Of a DNA stretch of 64,000 nt, positions 41,454 to 50,026 are shown in pieces; positions within the stretch are counted from its first letter, which is position 1; each line of letters begins with the position of its first letter. The notes beneath the pieces were generated by a model. That model saw only the letters and a list, made by a program, of their open reading frames with translations. It was not told where the DNA came from and made no database searches. Source of the stretch: Geovibrio ferrireducens (lineage in GTDB: Bacteria; Chrysiogenota; Deferribacteres; Deferribacterales; Geovibrionaceae); NCBI RefSeq assembly GCF_026226615.1, contig NZ_JAJAPB010000009.1, positions 37,286-101,285 on the forward strand. The letters are read 5' to 3'. Made by a program: the position numbers and the translations under genes.

Positions 41454-42456
41454 TCTGTTTTTCCGTTTCGGCGAGAATTTTTTCCGCCGCGTCCAGAAGC
41501 TCCTTCACGCCTTCTTTGGTCAGTGAGCATATTTTGAAAAGGGTTTTGCCCTCTTGTTTTATAAATTCCTCAAACTCAGCGAGGTTCTCCGGCATGGCGG
41601 CATCGGTTTTTGTGGCCGCCACAAGCTCTGATTTATCGGAAACGCTTAATCCGTATTTATCAAGCTCGTTTCTTATCATTTTGTAGCGCTCCACCATGCC
41701 TGAGTCGTAATCGGAGGAGTCAACAAAATGAACCAGAACCCTTGTGCGCTCAATATGGCGCAGGAATCTCATTCCCAGCCCGGTTCCCTCGTGTGCTCCT
41801 TCCACAAGCCCCGGCATATCTGCCAGAACAAAAGGCTCGCCCAGTGCGCCTCTTACCACACCGAGGTGAGGCACAAGAGTGGTGAATGGGTAGTCCGCCA
41901 CTTTGGGCTTTGCTGCGGAAACTGCTGATATAAAGGTTGATTTGCCCGCATTAGGCATACCGATTATACCCACATCAGCTATCAGCTTAAGCTCCAGACG
42001 GAGACGTTTCTTCTCGCCGGGCACGCCGTTGGTAAACTCTCTCGGAGCGCGGTGAGTGGAGGAAACAAATGATGCGTTCCCTCTGCCCCCTCTGCCTCCG
42101 GCGGCTACCACAACCTGTTCGCCCTTTTTTGTTATATCAGCTATGAGCTCTTCGGTCTCTGTGTCATAAATCATTGTACCGACGGGTACTTTAAGGAGTA
42201 TATCCTCGCCGCGCCTTCCGTGGAGGTCGCTCCCCTTGCCGTGTACGCCTCTTTTCGCCTTGTAGATCGCATTGTAAGTCAGGTCAAGGAGGGTCGTCTT
42301 GGAGTCGTCCCCTTCGAGGATAACATTACCGCCGTTGCCGCCGTTGCCGCCGTTTGGGCCGCCTCTGGGCACATAAGCTTCCCTGCGGAAACTGCAGCAG
42401 CCGTTGCCGCCCAAACCGCCTTCAACGTCTATAATCAGTGAATCGATGAATTTCAT
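41422..42456 (-). CDS. obgE: GTPase Obg/CgtA
   Basis: 344 residues. The glycine-rich Obg fold (SLIIDVEGGLGGNGCCSFRREAYVPRGGPNGG, about residues 6-37) is followed by a GTPase domain: P-loop GMPNAGKST, switch I TTLVPHLGVV, ADMPGLVEGAHEGTGLG and TKTD in the G4 position. Obg couples ribosome maturation to growth and stress. It lies just downstream of rplU-rpmA, separated from rpmA by one DUF4139 gene, as is common. Its C-terminus overlaps the DUF721 gene. Confidence 0.97.
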   Translation of the reverse strand: MKFIDSLIIDVEGGLGGNGCCSFRREAYVPRGGPNGGNGGNGGNVILEGDDSKTTLLDLTYNAIYKAKRGVHGKGSDLHGRRGEDILLKVPVGTMIYDTETEELIADITKKGEQVVVAAGGRGGRGNASFVSSTHRAPREFTNGVPGEKKRLRLELKLIADVGIIGMPNAGKSTFISAVSAAKPKVADYPFTTLVPHLGVVRGALGEPFVLADMPGLVEGAHEGTGLGMRFLRHIERTRVLVHFVDSSDYDSGMVERYKMIRNELDKYGLSVSDKSELVAATKTDAAMPENLAEFEEFIKQEGKTLFKICSLTKEGVKELLDAAEKILAETEKQNEEDLGAAGE

Positions 42457-43851
42457 TTAAAATACCACTTCCATGTCTTTATCAGTGACCAGTTCAAAGG
42501 TCACAGTATAAACGGTCGATGCGCCGGGGCTGAGTTCGGTTATTATCTCAAGCCTGCCGTCCTTTGCGGCCGTAATTTTCTTGCCGTTCAGCATTATGTT
42601 TTCTATGCTGATTCTGTCGTCCGCCGCCACAGGTACGCGATCAATAATATTGAGCTTTTTCGCTTCACCCGCAAGGTTTGCCGCCTCAATGGTGAATCCT
42701 CGTTTCATCCTTTTGCGGGTGCCGAAAAAACCGTCTGACTCTCTGGTGAGCGGGAGGTTTTTCCTTTTTACGGATATATCCTTATCTGTTCCGGCAGCCA
42801 GACGTATTCTGGCATCCTCTACGAAGGCGTAAACATTTTCGAATATCTCCTTATCCTTGACTACGCGCCATTTGCTGCCGTAAATCTCGGACTTGGGCGT
42901 AAACACGGTTTCTCTGTAGACAACCGGGCTTGCGAAGGGGTAGACCGCCAGTCTGCTTTCAGCTTCAACTCCGGCTTTATCCAGAACGGTTCTGGACTCC
43001 CTTCCGTCTGAAAGAAGTGTAAAGTCCTTCACCCTGAACTGGGAAGGGGCTTCCCTTGTGACTTCCGGCGCGGGTGCTGCGGCAAAGTCAGCAGCAGCCT
43101 CCATCATCAATGGTGCGGCTGTTGCTCTGGCGCTTTTTGTCAGCGGCATAAGCTCCAGAGGGCGCACATACCAAGGGTTAAACTGCGGAACAACGATCGC
43201 CTCATTCATATAAGAGGGGAGAAGATAGGCATTCTGAGCCTTGATGTCCACGCCGCTTCTGTTCACCGCTTTGAGTATGAGTTCCGTTCTTGCTCCTTTG
43301 CCGTCTATGTAGAGAACATTCTCATAGTCAGTGCTTATTTTATCAAGCACCAGCCTCATATCCGGGCAGGTGTGCGCCGAATGCACGGCTGCTGCTCCGT
43401 CTGCTCCCCTTGAGATAAGGGATTTCAGAGCGGATATTTCTGTTTGCGCCTTTTTCATGTCGGCTTCGGCTTTTGATATTTCATCAAAGCGCGCTGCGGC
43501 ATACGCCTGAAGCTTGCCGTCGGCGAGTTTGTCAACTGACGGAACTTCACCCAGTGAATTAAGCATGAATTCCGCAGTCTTTTTTCTGTTGTCAGCTTTT
43601 ATATAATCGTTTTCATTATTTTTAACGCCCTGCGCCAGTGTGCCCAGCCATGTCCCGCCGGCATCCGCCGCAGAGGGGAGAAGCATCATCTCGGATGCGC
43701 CGCAGTATGCCTTAAAGGCGCTTCCGTAGCCTATTACGCCGCTCTTATATTCCCCTGCGCGGTATTCCGCCCTGTCTCTGTAGAGATAAAAATCGGAAGC
43801 AAAAGCATCTGCGCATATCAAAAGGGCAATAGCCGCAATTACAGGTTTCAT
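42457..43851 (-). CDS. Exported DUF4139-domain protein
   Basis: 464 residues with a Sec signal peptide (MKPVIAAIALLICADAFAS). A coiled coil follows near residues 120-145 (EISKAEADMKKAQTEISALK), and the C-terminal half is beta-rich (LLSDGRESRTVLDKAGVEAES; VYRETVFTPKS; FTIEAANLAGEAKKLNIIDRVP) in the pattern of DUF4139. Eukaryotic relatives are uncharacterised. It sits immediately before obg (0-base gap), interrupting the usual rpmA-obg pair. A strong terminator lies between rpmA and this gene, so it likely has its own promoter. Confidence 0.8.
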   Translation of the reverse strand: MKPVIAAIALLICADAFASDFYLYRDRAEYRAGEYKSGVIGYGSAFKAYCGASEMMLLPSAADAGGTWLGTLAQGVKNNENDYIKADNRKKTAEFMLNSLGEVPSVDKLADGKLQAYAAARFDEISKAEADMKKAQTEISALKSLISRGADGAAAVHSAHTCPDMRLVLDKISTDYENVLYIDGKGARTELILKAVNRSGVDIKAQNAYLLPSYMNEAIVVPQFNPWYVRPLELMPLTKSARATAAPLMMEAAADFAAAPAPEVTREAPSQFRVKDFTLLSDGRESRTVLDKAGVEAESRLAVYPFASPVVYRETVFTPKSEIYGSKWRVVKDKEIFENVYAFVEDARIRLAAGTDKDISVKRKNLPLTRESDGFFGTRKRMKRGFTIEAANLAGEAKKLNIIDRVPVAADDRISIENIMLNGKKITAAKDGRLEIITELSPGASTVYTVTFELVTDKDMEVVF

Positions 43852-43923
43852 ATCAGCCGTCTCCTTAAACCGTTTTATACAATCTTAATATTGCTGACAG
43901 AGTTTCTCAAGGAAAGTGCAAAA

Positions 43924-43958
43924 CAAAAAAGCCCGCAGCGCATGATGTGCGGCGGGCT
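43924..43958 (-). terminator. Rho-independent terminator of rplU-rpmA
   Basis: AGCCCGC (43930-43936) pairs with GCGGGCT (43952-43958), with additional inner pairing. On the minus strand it is followed by six T residues. It lies 33 bases after the rpmA stop. Confidence 0.9.
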
Positions 43959-43991
43959 CTTGCTTACTTTTAAGCCTGATTTGCGGAAGTA

Positions 43992-44261
43992 TTAAGCGGA
44001 AGCTTCAGCGGCGGCCACTACGGACACGTGTTTGCCCATGCTGCCTCTGTCTTTGAACTCAACATAACCGTCAACAAGGGCGAAAAGAGTGTGGTCTTTT
44101 CCCATGCCCATGTTTGTGCCGGGTTTGAACTGAGTGCCTCTCTGGCGGATTATTATGCTTCCTGCTGTCACGAACTGACCAGCATATCTTTTAACACCGA
44201 GACGCTTACTGTTACTGTCTCTGCCGTTACGGGTAGAACCGCCTGCCTTCTTATGAGCCAT
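43992..44261 (-). CDS. rpmA: 50S ribosomal protein L27
   Basis: 89 residues. The N-terminal [20 protein letters not shown], which reaches the peptidyl transferase centre, and [24 protein letters not shown] and [16 protein letters not shown] segments define L27. No N-terminal cleavage extension of the Firmicute type. 11 bases after rplU. Confidence 0.99.
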   Translation of the reverse strand: MAHKKAGGSTRNGRDSNSKRLGVKRYAGQFVTAGSIIIRQRGTQFKPGTNMGMGKDHTLFALVDGYVEFKDRGSMGKHVSVVAAAEASA

Positions 44262-44272
44262 TATGCGCCTCC

Positions 44273-44584
44273 TTAACCGACTTTGATGTCGTTAATTTTA
44301 AGAGTAGTGTACTGAGAACGGTGACCGATGCGTTTTTTGTAGTCTTTTCTGCGTTTACGTTTGAAAACGAGTATTTTGTCGCCTTTCTCATGTCTTACAA
44401 CAGTAGCCTGAACTTTTGCGCCGTCAACAACGGGCGCGCCCACAAGGAGCTTATCGCCGGAAACGACGAGAACGTCAGTAAGCTCTACTGCGCTGTTGAC
44501 TTCGGCTTCGAACCTGTCAACCTTAATAACATCACCGGGCTTAACAGTGTACTGTCTCCCGCCCTGCTTGATTACCGCGAACAT
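44273..44584 (-). CDS. rplU: 50S ribosomal protein L21
   Basis: 103 residues, full length. It starts [20 protein letters not shown] and ends with [23 protein letters not shown] in two conserved pieces. Assembles on 23S rRNA domain VI. First gene of the rplU-rpmA unit, behind a clear sigma-70 promoter. Confidence 0.99.
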   Translation of the reverse strand: MFAVIKQGGRQYTVKPGDVIKVDRFEAEVNSAVELTDVLVVSGDKLLVGAPVVDGAKVQATVVRHEKGDKILVFKRKRRKDYKKRIGHRSQYTTLKINDIKVG

Positions 44585-44633
44585 ATCTATACCTCACGAA
44601 ATTATAATTATAAACTGATCCAAAAGGAACGAA

Positions 44634-44662
44634 ATCATATACGCAATATAATGAGCAGTCAA
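44634..44662 (-). promoter_or_regulatory. Sigma-70 promoter for rplU-rpmA
   Basis: On the minus strand, TTGACT (44657-44662), a 17-base spacer and TATGAT (44634-44639) lie 50 bases before the rplU ATG. Ten of twelve consensus positions match. Confidence 0.75.
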
Positions 44663-44856
44663 CAGGAAAATGAAGAAAATAAAATTAAAGATCAACACAG
44701 TGCGGAGCAGGACTGAGCCCTTTTTATATAAGGAGTTCTTTTTCCTTGACTTAGAAAGGATAATAAAATACCTCTTAACCTGCAAGATGAACTTTCGATC
44801 ATCTGCTCCGTTCATATAATGGTGCAGTGAGTGAAAATATGCCCGCAGAATAGTGG

Positions 44857-44885
44857 TTGACAAAGGCTCTGTACATCTCTATAAT
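44857..44885 (+). promoter_or_regulatory. Perfect consensus sigma-70 promoter for rpmH-rnpA-yidD-yidC
   Basis: TTGACA (44857-44862), exactly 17 bases, TATAAT (44880-44885): all twelve consensus bases. Transcription would start near 44892, about 30 bases before rpmH. The divergent region 44585-44923 contains only this and the rplU promoter. Confidence 0.9.
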
Positions 44886-44923
44886 TTCGGGCTCTACAGA
44901 TATAAACAGTTGGAGGAACAGGC

Positions 44924-45067
44924 ATGGCACAGATGCTGACAATGAAAAAGCCCAGCAATCTGAAAAGAAAGCGCAAGCACGGCTTCAGGGCTCGTATGAA
45001 AACAAAAGGCGGACGTCTCGTTATTAACAGAAGACGCTCAAAAGGACGTAAACGTCTGGCAGTTTAA
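44924..45067 (+). CDS. rpmH: 50S ribosomal protein L34
   Basis: 47 residues, too short for many gene finders' cut-offs. It begins [20 protein letters not shown] and continues with [20 protein letters not shown], the invariant L34 pattern. GGAGG (44912-44916) precedes the ATG; a second ATG three codons on matches the start seen in most L34 proteins but is further from the ribosome site. First gene of the conserved rpmH-rnpA-yidD-yidC-jag order. Confidence 0.98.
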   Translation: MAQMLTMKKPSNLKRKRKHGFRARMKTKGGRLVINRRRSKGRKRLAV

Positions 45068-45085
45068 TCTTCGGCCACAGGGTCT

Positions 45086-45451
45086 ATGAACCAGCGGCTG
45101 AAAACTTCCGAACGGCTAAAGAAAAAGTCTGACTACCTTAAAGTTCTCAGAGGGAAAAAATGCGCCGGAAGGCTTATTACGGTCTACTGGAACGCATGTG
45201 ATTGTGAACAAAGCAGATTCGGCTTTATTACGGGAAAGAAGGTCAGCAAAAAAGCGGTTGACCGGAACAGGCTCAGGCGGTACTTCAAGGAGTTCTGCCG
45301 CAAAAACAAAGGCCTTTTTCCCGCAAAGAAAGATTTCGTTTTCAGAGCGCTTCCCGGAGCGGGTAAAGCCTCACATGATGAGATAGATAATGAAGCACAC
45401 AGGCTTATGGCAAAAATTGCATCCGAAATATCTGCTGATAGGACCGATTAG
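45086..45451 (+). CDS. rnpA: Ribonuclease P protein component
   Basis: 121 residues. The RNR-type motif [17 protein letters not shown], preceded by [13 protein letters not shown], is diagnostic of RnpA, the protein cofactor of the tRNA 5'-processing ribozyme. It starts [19 protein letters not shown] after the initial MNQR. It lies 18 bases after rpmH and overlaps yidD by 62 bases. Confidence 0.96.
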   Translation: MNQRLKTSERLKKKSDYLKVLRGKKCAGRLITVYWNACDCEQSRFGFITGKKVSKKAVDRNRLRRYFKEFCRKNKGLFPAKKDFVFRALPGAGKASHDEIDNEAHRLMAKIASEISADRTD

Positions 45452-45632
45452 GTTTTATCAGCTGTTTATTTCCCCTATGCTGGGGCCCAGATGCAGGTTT
45501 TATCCTTCCTGCTCCGAATACGCAATCGAAGCAATTCAGAAGAAAGGTATTTTCAAAGGCTTTTTTCTTGCCGTCTGGAGAATTCTCAGATGCAACCCCC
45601 TATCGGCCGGAGGTTACGATCCTGTAAAATAG
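45390..45632 (+). CDS. yidD: Membrane protein insertion efficiency factor YidD
   Basis: 80 residues with the family core [22 protein letters not shown] and [12 protein letters not shown], plus [16 protein letters not shown]. It assists YidC-dependent membrane insertion. The start is uncertain: the ATG at 45390 overlaps rnpA by 62 bases, and a TTG at 45417 would give a protein closer to the usual family length. Confidence 0.92.
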   Translation: MKHTGLWQKLHPKYLLIGPIRFYQLFISPMLGPRCRFYPSCSEYAIEAIQKKGIFKGFFLAVWRILRCNPLSAGGYDPVK

Positions 45633-45657
45633 GACACACTCGGAGGACATTTCCACA

Positions 45658-47181
45658 ATGGACAAGAAAACCCTGCTTGCAGTTGCGCTCAGCGCACTTG
45701 TACTCATAAGCTTTCAGGCATATTTCGCCCCGAAGGCCCCCGTGGCTGACAACGCCACAACAGCAGCAGCGACTGACAACGTCAATGCCGCAGAAACCGC
45801 AGCGCAAACATCCGCTGACACTATCGTTTTCGGAGAAACCGCACCGGTTTCACCCGATAAGTTCACCACCATTTCCACAGCGGATCTCACACTCACCTTC
45901 AATGAAATCAGCGGGAACATCCTGAAAGCAGACATTCAGCAGTACAACGGAAAAGAGATGCACATCTCTTTCGGCAACGGCAGGCAGGACTACATGATAG
46001 CCGGAACCGGAACTTCGGCGGCTTTCTCGTCTCAGGAAATAAAAAACGGCGATACAACAACCCTCGTTTTCACCTCCACACAGAATGAACTCGTAGTAAC
46101 CAAGAAATACCGCATCAAAGAAGGCTCATACCTTATTGATGCCGCTATCGAAGTTACAAACACCGGCAACAGGTCGGTGGAGCTTCCCCTCTCTGTCCAG
46201 ATAGGACCCGGCCTCGGCAGCGGTGTGGCGGACAGCAAGCTTGTCTTCCAGGGCCCGATCATGTTTGACGGCAAAAAGATAAGAAGAGAGAAAGAAGACA
46301 AAATCAAAGCACCCGAAGTGTACCAGACCCCTGAATGGCTGGGTTACACCTCTACTTACTTCCTTTTCGCTGCGGCTGGCGGCGAATTTGCGGAGGGAAT
46401 CATCCAGAAATCAGGTGATTCAGCAGTTATAAAAGGAACAGACAAAGCGGTAATCAACCCGGCTTCCAAATACACCAAGGAATTTAAGCTTTATGTCGGC
46501 CCCAAGAAGTATACCCTTCTTAAAGAGACCGGCTACAGCCTTACAAAAAGCATAGACTTCGGCTACTTCTCGTTTCTGGCTATCCCCCTTCTCAACCTTA
46601 TGAACTTCTTTTTCAGCTATGTTCATAACTATGGTCTGGCGATCATTCTTCTTACTGTCGTGGTGAAGCTTGTAACCTTCCCCCTTACGCAGAAAAGTAT
46701 GGTTTCCATGAAAAGGATGCAGCTTCTTCAGCCTAAAATGAACGAGCTCAGGGAAAAATACGCCAAGGATAAGCAGAAGCTTAATCAGGCTGTTATGGAG
46801 CTTTACAAGAAAGAGGGCGTAAACCCCTTCGGCGGCTGTCTGCCTATTGTAATACAGATTCCCGTGTTCTTTGCTCTGTACAAGGCACTGCTTGTGTCCA
46901 TTGAGCTTAAGGGCTCACCCTTTATACTGCATATCGCGGATCTTTCCCTGAAAGACCCCTACTACATAACCCCCGTGCTGATGGGCGTGACAATGTTCGT
47001 TCAGCAGAGGCTCAGCCCCCAGGCGGGCGACCCTATCCAGCAGAAAGTTTTCATGTTCATGCCTATCATTTTCACGTTCCTGTTCCTGAACTTTTCATCG
47101 GGTCTGGTTCTGTACTGGCTTACGAACAACCTACTTTCAATTGCGCAGCAGTACTTTATAAACAAAAAAACAACAGCCTGA
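45658..47181 (+). CDS. yidC: Membrane protein insertase YidC
   Basis: 507 residues of the Gram-negative type. An N-terminal membrane anchor (LLAVALSALVLISFQAYFA) is followed by a periplasmic beta domain (about residues 60-290) and the conserved insertase core: YFSFLAIPLLNLMNFFFSYV, TFPLTQKSMVSMKRMQLLQP, YKKEGVNPFGGCLPIVIQIP and LYWLTNNLLSIAQQ. It inserts proteins with or without SecYEG. 25 bases after yidD and 7 before jag. Confidence 0.98.
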   Translation: MDKKTLLAVALSALVLISFQAYFAPKAPVADNATTAAATDNVNAAETAAQTSADTIVFGETAPVSPDKFTTISTADLTLTFNEISGNILKADIQQYNGKEMHISFGNGRQDYMIAGTGTSAAFSSQEIKNGDTTTLVFTSTQNELVVTKKYRIKEGSYLIDAAIEVTNTGNRSVELPLSVQIGPGLGSGVADSKLVFQGPIMFDGKKIRREKEDKIKAPEVYQTPEWLGYTSTYFLFAAAGGEFAEGIIQKSGDSAVIKGTDKAVINPASKYTKEFKLYVGPKKYTLLKETGYSLTKSIDFGYFSFLAIPLLNLMNFFFSYVHNYGLAIILLTVVVKLVTFPLTQKSMVSMKRMQLLQPKMNELREKYAKDKQKLNQAVMELYKKEGVNPFGGCLPIVIQIPVFFALYKALLVSIELKGSPFILHIADLSLKDPYYITPVLMGVTMFVQQRLSPQAGDPIQQKVFMFMPIIFTFLFLNFSSGLVLYWLTNNLLSIAQQYFINKKTTA

Positions 47182-47188
47182 GGTAAAA

Positions 47189-47851
47189 ATGAGATATTTT
47201 GAAATAGAAGGAAGAACAGCGGATGAGGCCTTAAACAAGTTTCTCGCTGAAAGAAGAATCTCGAAGGATTTCGTTGAGTACGAAGTCATTGAGCAGGGTT
47301 CAAAAGGCTTTCTCGGCATAGGCAGCAAGCCCGCTCTTATAAAAGTAAAATTTGATGACGGAGAGTTCCTGAAAAGGAGATCAAAGCTTCTTCTCTCGGA
47401 ACTGCTTGAGAAAGCAGGGTTCAGTGATTTCAGCATAGAAGTCAAGGAACAGGGCAGCGACATTATCCTCAACATCAAGTCTGAGGATTCAAGCCTTCTC
47501 ATAGGGAAAACAGCACAGACTCTTGACTCTTTCCAGTATATACTGGATAAAATGCTTAAAACCGAAGACAGAACCGAAACCGGAGTTGTCATCGATGTGG
47601 AAGATTACCGCCTGAGAACCGTTAAGCAGTTTAAGGAAAAAGCGGTAAGGCTCGCCAAAAATGCTGTGAAGACAGGTAAAACTGTAAAGCTTCCGCCTAT
47701 GGTGACCATGATAAGAAAAGAGATTCATCTGAGCCTTAAGGAAGTTGCAGGAATTACCACCAAGAGCAAGGGCGAGGGTAACGTAAAAGAAATTCTCATA
47801 ATTCCTGAGAACAGGGTACGCAGGAGACCCCCCAGACAAAATGATAATTAA
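47189..47851 (+). CDS. jag: RNA-binding protein Jag/KhpB
   Basis: 220 residues. Jag N-terminal domain (residues 1-50, FEIEGRTADEALNKFLAERR and GSKGFLGIGSKPA), a central KH domain with LIGKTAQTLDSFQYIL, and an R3H domain (residues about 145-210; LPPMVTMIRKEIHLSLKEV and GEGNVKEILIIP). It typically follows yidC and binds RNA to influence cell growth. Overlaps the next gene by 11 bases. Confidence 0.95.
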   Translation: MRYFEIEGRTADEALNKFLAERRISKDFVEYEVIEQGSKGFLGIGSKPALIKVKFDDGEFLKRRSKLLLSELLEKAGFSDFSIEVKEQGSDIILNIKSEDSSLLIGKTAQTLDSFQYILDKMLKTEDRTETGVVIDVEDYRLRTVKQFKEKAVRLAKNAVKTGKTVKLPPMVTMIRKEIHLSLKEVAGITTKSKGEGNVKEILIIPENRVRRRPPRQNDN

Positions 47852-48089
47852 ATTTTTGGTCTTAGGACTCATTTTATTCGTAACTTACAAGCTCTTCGCA
47901 GGAAGGGCGAAAAAGGAAGTAAAGGGCAAAACCGAGGAACAGGCAGTTGAACTTGTTCAGGACCCGGTAAGCGGGCTCTACATAGACAAGGACACGCAGT
48001 TCAAGGTCAAATACTACGATAAGATGTACTACTTCGCCACAAAGGCGAATATGGACAAATTCATCGCTGACAAAAAAGGTGAACAATGA
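47841..48089 (+). CDS. Small membrane-anchored protein with YHS-like domain
   Basis: 82 residues. An N-terminal transmembrane helix ([18 protein letters not shown]) is followed by a soluble domain, [16 protein letters not shown] and [23 protein letters not shown], that follows the YHS-domain layout (DPV.G.Y.......YYF......F) without its metal-type cysteines. Function unknown; similar small proteins (PP0621 type) are common in Proteobacteria. It overlaps jag at its start and tal at its end. Confidence 0.75.
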   Translation: MIIKFLVLGLILFVTYKLFAGRAKKEVKGKTEEQAVELVQDPVSGLYIDKDTQFKVKYYDKMYYFATKANMDKFIADKKGEQ

Positions 48090-48733
48090 AAATTTTCCTT
48101 GATACGGCAAATATAAAAGAGATTAAAGACGCTGTGGACATCGGCATTATAGACGGTGTTACCACAAACCCTTCCCTCATTGCAAAAGAACAGGGCTGCG
48201 ATTTTAAAGAAGTGATAAAAGACATATGCGGAATAGTGAACGGCCCCGTCAGTGCGGAAGTCATTGCCCTTGACTGGGAAAACATGGTTAAGGAAGGCAG
48301 GGAACTTGCCGGGATAAGCGACCATGTTGTGGTTAAAATCCCCTTCACAAGGGACGGAGTAAAAGCCACCAGCATACTCGCCGCTGATGACATAGACGTT
48401 AATGTGACCCTTGTCTTCTCCCCCAATCAGGCGCTTCTCGCTGCCAAAGCAGGCGCGGCCTACATAAGCCCCTTCGCGGGAAGGCTTGACGACATAGGGC
48501 ACGACGGGCTTGAGATTGTTCAGCAGTGTCAGGATATAGTTTCATCTTATGACTACGAAGCGGAGATCATTGCCGCCAGCATCAGAACGACTACCCACGT
48601 GCTTGACTGTGCGCTTATGGGAATTGATATAGCCACCATCCCCTACGGTATTCTCATGCAGATGTTTAAGCATCCGCTGACTGACATCGGCATAGAAAAA
48701 TTTCTTGCCGACTGGAAGAAAACCCAGGGATAA
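48086..48733 (+). CDS. tal: Transaldolase (short, TalC/FSA type)
   Basis: 215 residues, a compact TIM barrel. It has [33 protein letters not shown] with the Schiff-base lysine Lys84, [31 protein letters not shown] and [12 protein letters not shown]. It moves a dihydroxyacetone unit between sugar phosphates; this subfamily also includes fructose-6-phosphate aldolases. Its ATG overlaps the upstream stop by four bases and a strong terminator follows. Confidence 0.95.
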   Translation: MKIFLDTANIKEIKDAVDIGIIDGVTTNPSLIAKEQGCDFKEVIKDICGIVNGPVSAEVIALDWENMVKEGRELAGISDHVVVKIPFTRDGVKATSILAADDIDVNVTLVFSPNQALLAAKAGAAYISPFAGRLDDIGHDGLEIVQQCQDIVSSYDYEAEIIAASIRTTTHVLDCALMGIDIATIPYGILMQMFKHPLTDIGIEKFLADWKKTQG

Positions 48734-48743
48734 CAGATGATAC

Positions 48744-48772
48744 AAGCCGCCTCGCAAGGGCGGCTTTTTTTA
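48744..48772 (+). terminator. Rho-independent terminator after tal
   Basis: AAGCCGCC (48744-48751) and GGCGGCTT (48759-48766) form an 8-bp stem with a 7-base loop and a T tract. It ends the rpmH-tal transcription unit. Confidence 0.93.
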
Positions 48773-48872
48773 TAGGTATTTTCAGGACTTATTTACCCCT
48801 TAACTGACAACTTCCGTTTCTGCTGAGAGCCCGCATACGGTAAGATAAACATTGCCTTTTTCATAATTTTCC

Positions 48873-48898
48873 TAAAGTCCGCTGAAACCGGACGATTA
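48873..48898 (+). promoter_or_regulatory. Sigma-28-like promoter for the 48921 gene
   Basis: TAAAGTCC, 10 bases, GACGATTA resembles the flagellar TAAAGTTT-N11-GCCGATAA pattern and the clear copy at 56861-56887, with two -10 mismatches and a spacer one base short. It ends 22 bases before the 48921 ATG. The spacer also contains a GTCCG/CGGAC inverted repeat. Confidence 0.4.
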
Positions 48899-48920
48899 GT
48901 ACAGCACAAGGATGTGCTTT

Positions 48921-49148
48921 ATGAAAGTTAATGGAACGGGCTTTGAGTTTTATCTCACGGAAGCCCTTAAAATGACTGCCAAAACGGATTTTGGCTCATT
49001 CGGCGAGTACATAGCGGAACGAAACAGAATGTCCGATGAACTCGCGGAAGAGATTGATAAAAATGAGCCAGTGCTGCCTGTAAGGAGCGATATGATCCTC
49101 TCGGCAGGTGATTTTCTGGAAATGTCAGTAAGCATGAGGAAAAGCTGA
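48921..49148 (+). CDS. Small hypothetical protein beside the flagellar cluster
   Basis: 75 residues, not recognised: MKVNGTGFEFYLTEALKM, then a helix with FGSFGEYIAERNRMSDELAEEI, and LSAGDFLEMSVSMRKS at the end. Helical and partly disordered, without membrane segments. AAGGA lies 8 bases before the ATG at 48921. A sigma-28-like site upstream and a hairpin after the stop suggest a genuine unit transcribed with late flagellar genes. Confidence 0.55.
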   Translation: MKVNGTGFEFYLTEALKMTAKTDFGSFGEYIAERNRMSDELAEEIDKNEPVLPVRSDMILSAGDFLEMSVSMRKS

Positions 49149-49175
49149 AAGGCAGAGTTTTTTAAACAGATGAAG

Positions 49176-49192
49176 CATGCAGTCACTGCATG
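49176..49192 (+). terminator. Hairpin after the 48921 gene
   Basis: CATGCAG (49176-49182) and CTGCATG (49186-49192) enclose TCA and are followed by TTTC. A short terminator is plausible. Confidence 0.5.
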
Positions 49193-49208
49193 TTTCGGGT
49201 GAATGAGT

Positions 49209-49240
49209 GCGCGGCAATGCATTGCAAGGTATTGCCGCGC
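49209..49240. terminator. Hairpin downstream of csrA
   Basis: GCGCGGCAAT (49209-49218) pairs perfectly with ATTGCCGCGC (49231-49240), a 10-bp GC-rich stem between the convergent 48921 gene and csrA. No T tract follows on either strand. Confidence 0.5.
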
Positions 49241-49296
49241 GCCTGCATCAGAAATTCATATAAATGCAGGATCTCTGATTACAAGCCGGGACAGGC

Positions 49297-49527
49297 TCAT
49301 GTGTTCTGATTTTTGAAGAAGTCCACAAGGGATACAAGGTTTTCCTTAGTGGCGGCCTGAATATTCTCTTCCCTTATAGCCTCAAAGATCTCTTTGCGGT
49401 GCACGCTGACATCCCTGGGAGCATCAATTCCGAGCTTAACACTTTTGCCCGCCACTTCCACTATGCGGATCTCTATGTTTTCGCCTATTATTATACTTTC
49501 ATTTGTTTTCCTGGATAGTACAAGCAT
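49297..49527 (-). CDS. csrA: Carbon storage regulator CsrA
   Basis: 76 residues starting [20 protein letters not shown], with [19 protein letters not shown] in the RNA-binding region; a longer C-terminus than E. coli CsrA. A dimeric RNA-binding protein that represses translation, classically of flagellin in fliW-bearing bacteria. The ATG at 49527 overlaps the fliW stop (TGATG); the GTG one codon upstream is less likely. FliW, its protein antagonist, is the previous gene. Confidence 0.97.
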   Translation of the reverse strand: MLVLSRKTNESIIIGENIEIRIVEVAGKSVKLGIDAPRDVSVHRKEIFEAIREENIQAATKENLVSLVDFFKNQNT

Positions 49528-50006
49528 CACTTATCCTTGGCGGCAAAAAGCGGAGCTTTTATCATCCACCTGTCATCTTCGAGTATAACCTGTTTTGCCA
49601 GTTTTTTCCCGGTATTTAAGAGAATGGGCGCGCGCAGGTTTACTGTGGCATTTTTGGGGTCCTCCGGCACAACAACAATGGCAGCAATTTTAAGCTGGTC
49701 ATCACTGTCTATACCGAGTATTTTAAGCTCACGCTTATTGATTTTCGGGTCATAGTTCGGGTGAAATATCTTCGGCTCTATGAGTATGAAGCATACATCC
49801 GGGTCCTGCGTTGCCTGAAACCAAAGGAAGGGGAACGATTTATCGCTTGAAATCAGCAGGAAATCGCTGAGATCGGGAAACCCCAGAAGCGGAGAGGAGA
49901 GCGTGATTATATCGCTCTCTGAATATTCGATCTGACCCAGTTTGGTTGAGGACATTTTTATTTTTTCCATTGAAACCTCTGTGTTTTCTGCAAGGTTGGA
50001 TTTCAT
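49527..50006 (-). CDS. fliW: Flagellar assembly factor FliW
   Basis: 159 residues. [44 protein letters not shown] and [23 protein letters not shown] are characteristic. FliW binds CsrA to relieve its repression and is itself titrated by flagellin, coupling flagellin synthesis to export. The N-terminus is about 15 residues longer than usual; an internal ATG at codon 13 is an alternative start. It lies 20 bases after flgL. Confidence 0.95.
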   Translation of the reverse strand: MKSNLAENTEVSMEKIKMSSTKLGQIEYSESDIITLSSPLLGFPDLSDFLLISSDKSFPFLWFQATQDPDVCFILIEPKIFHPNYDPKINKRELKILGIDSDDQLKIAAIVVVPEDPKNATVNLRAPILLNTGKKLAKQVILEDDRWMIKAPLFAAKDK

Positions 50007-50026
50007 CTTCGTTTACCTCTTACCCG

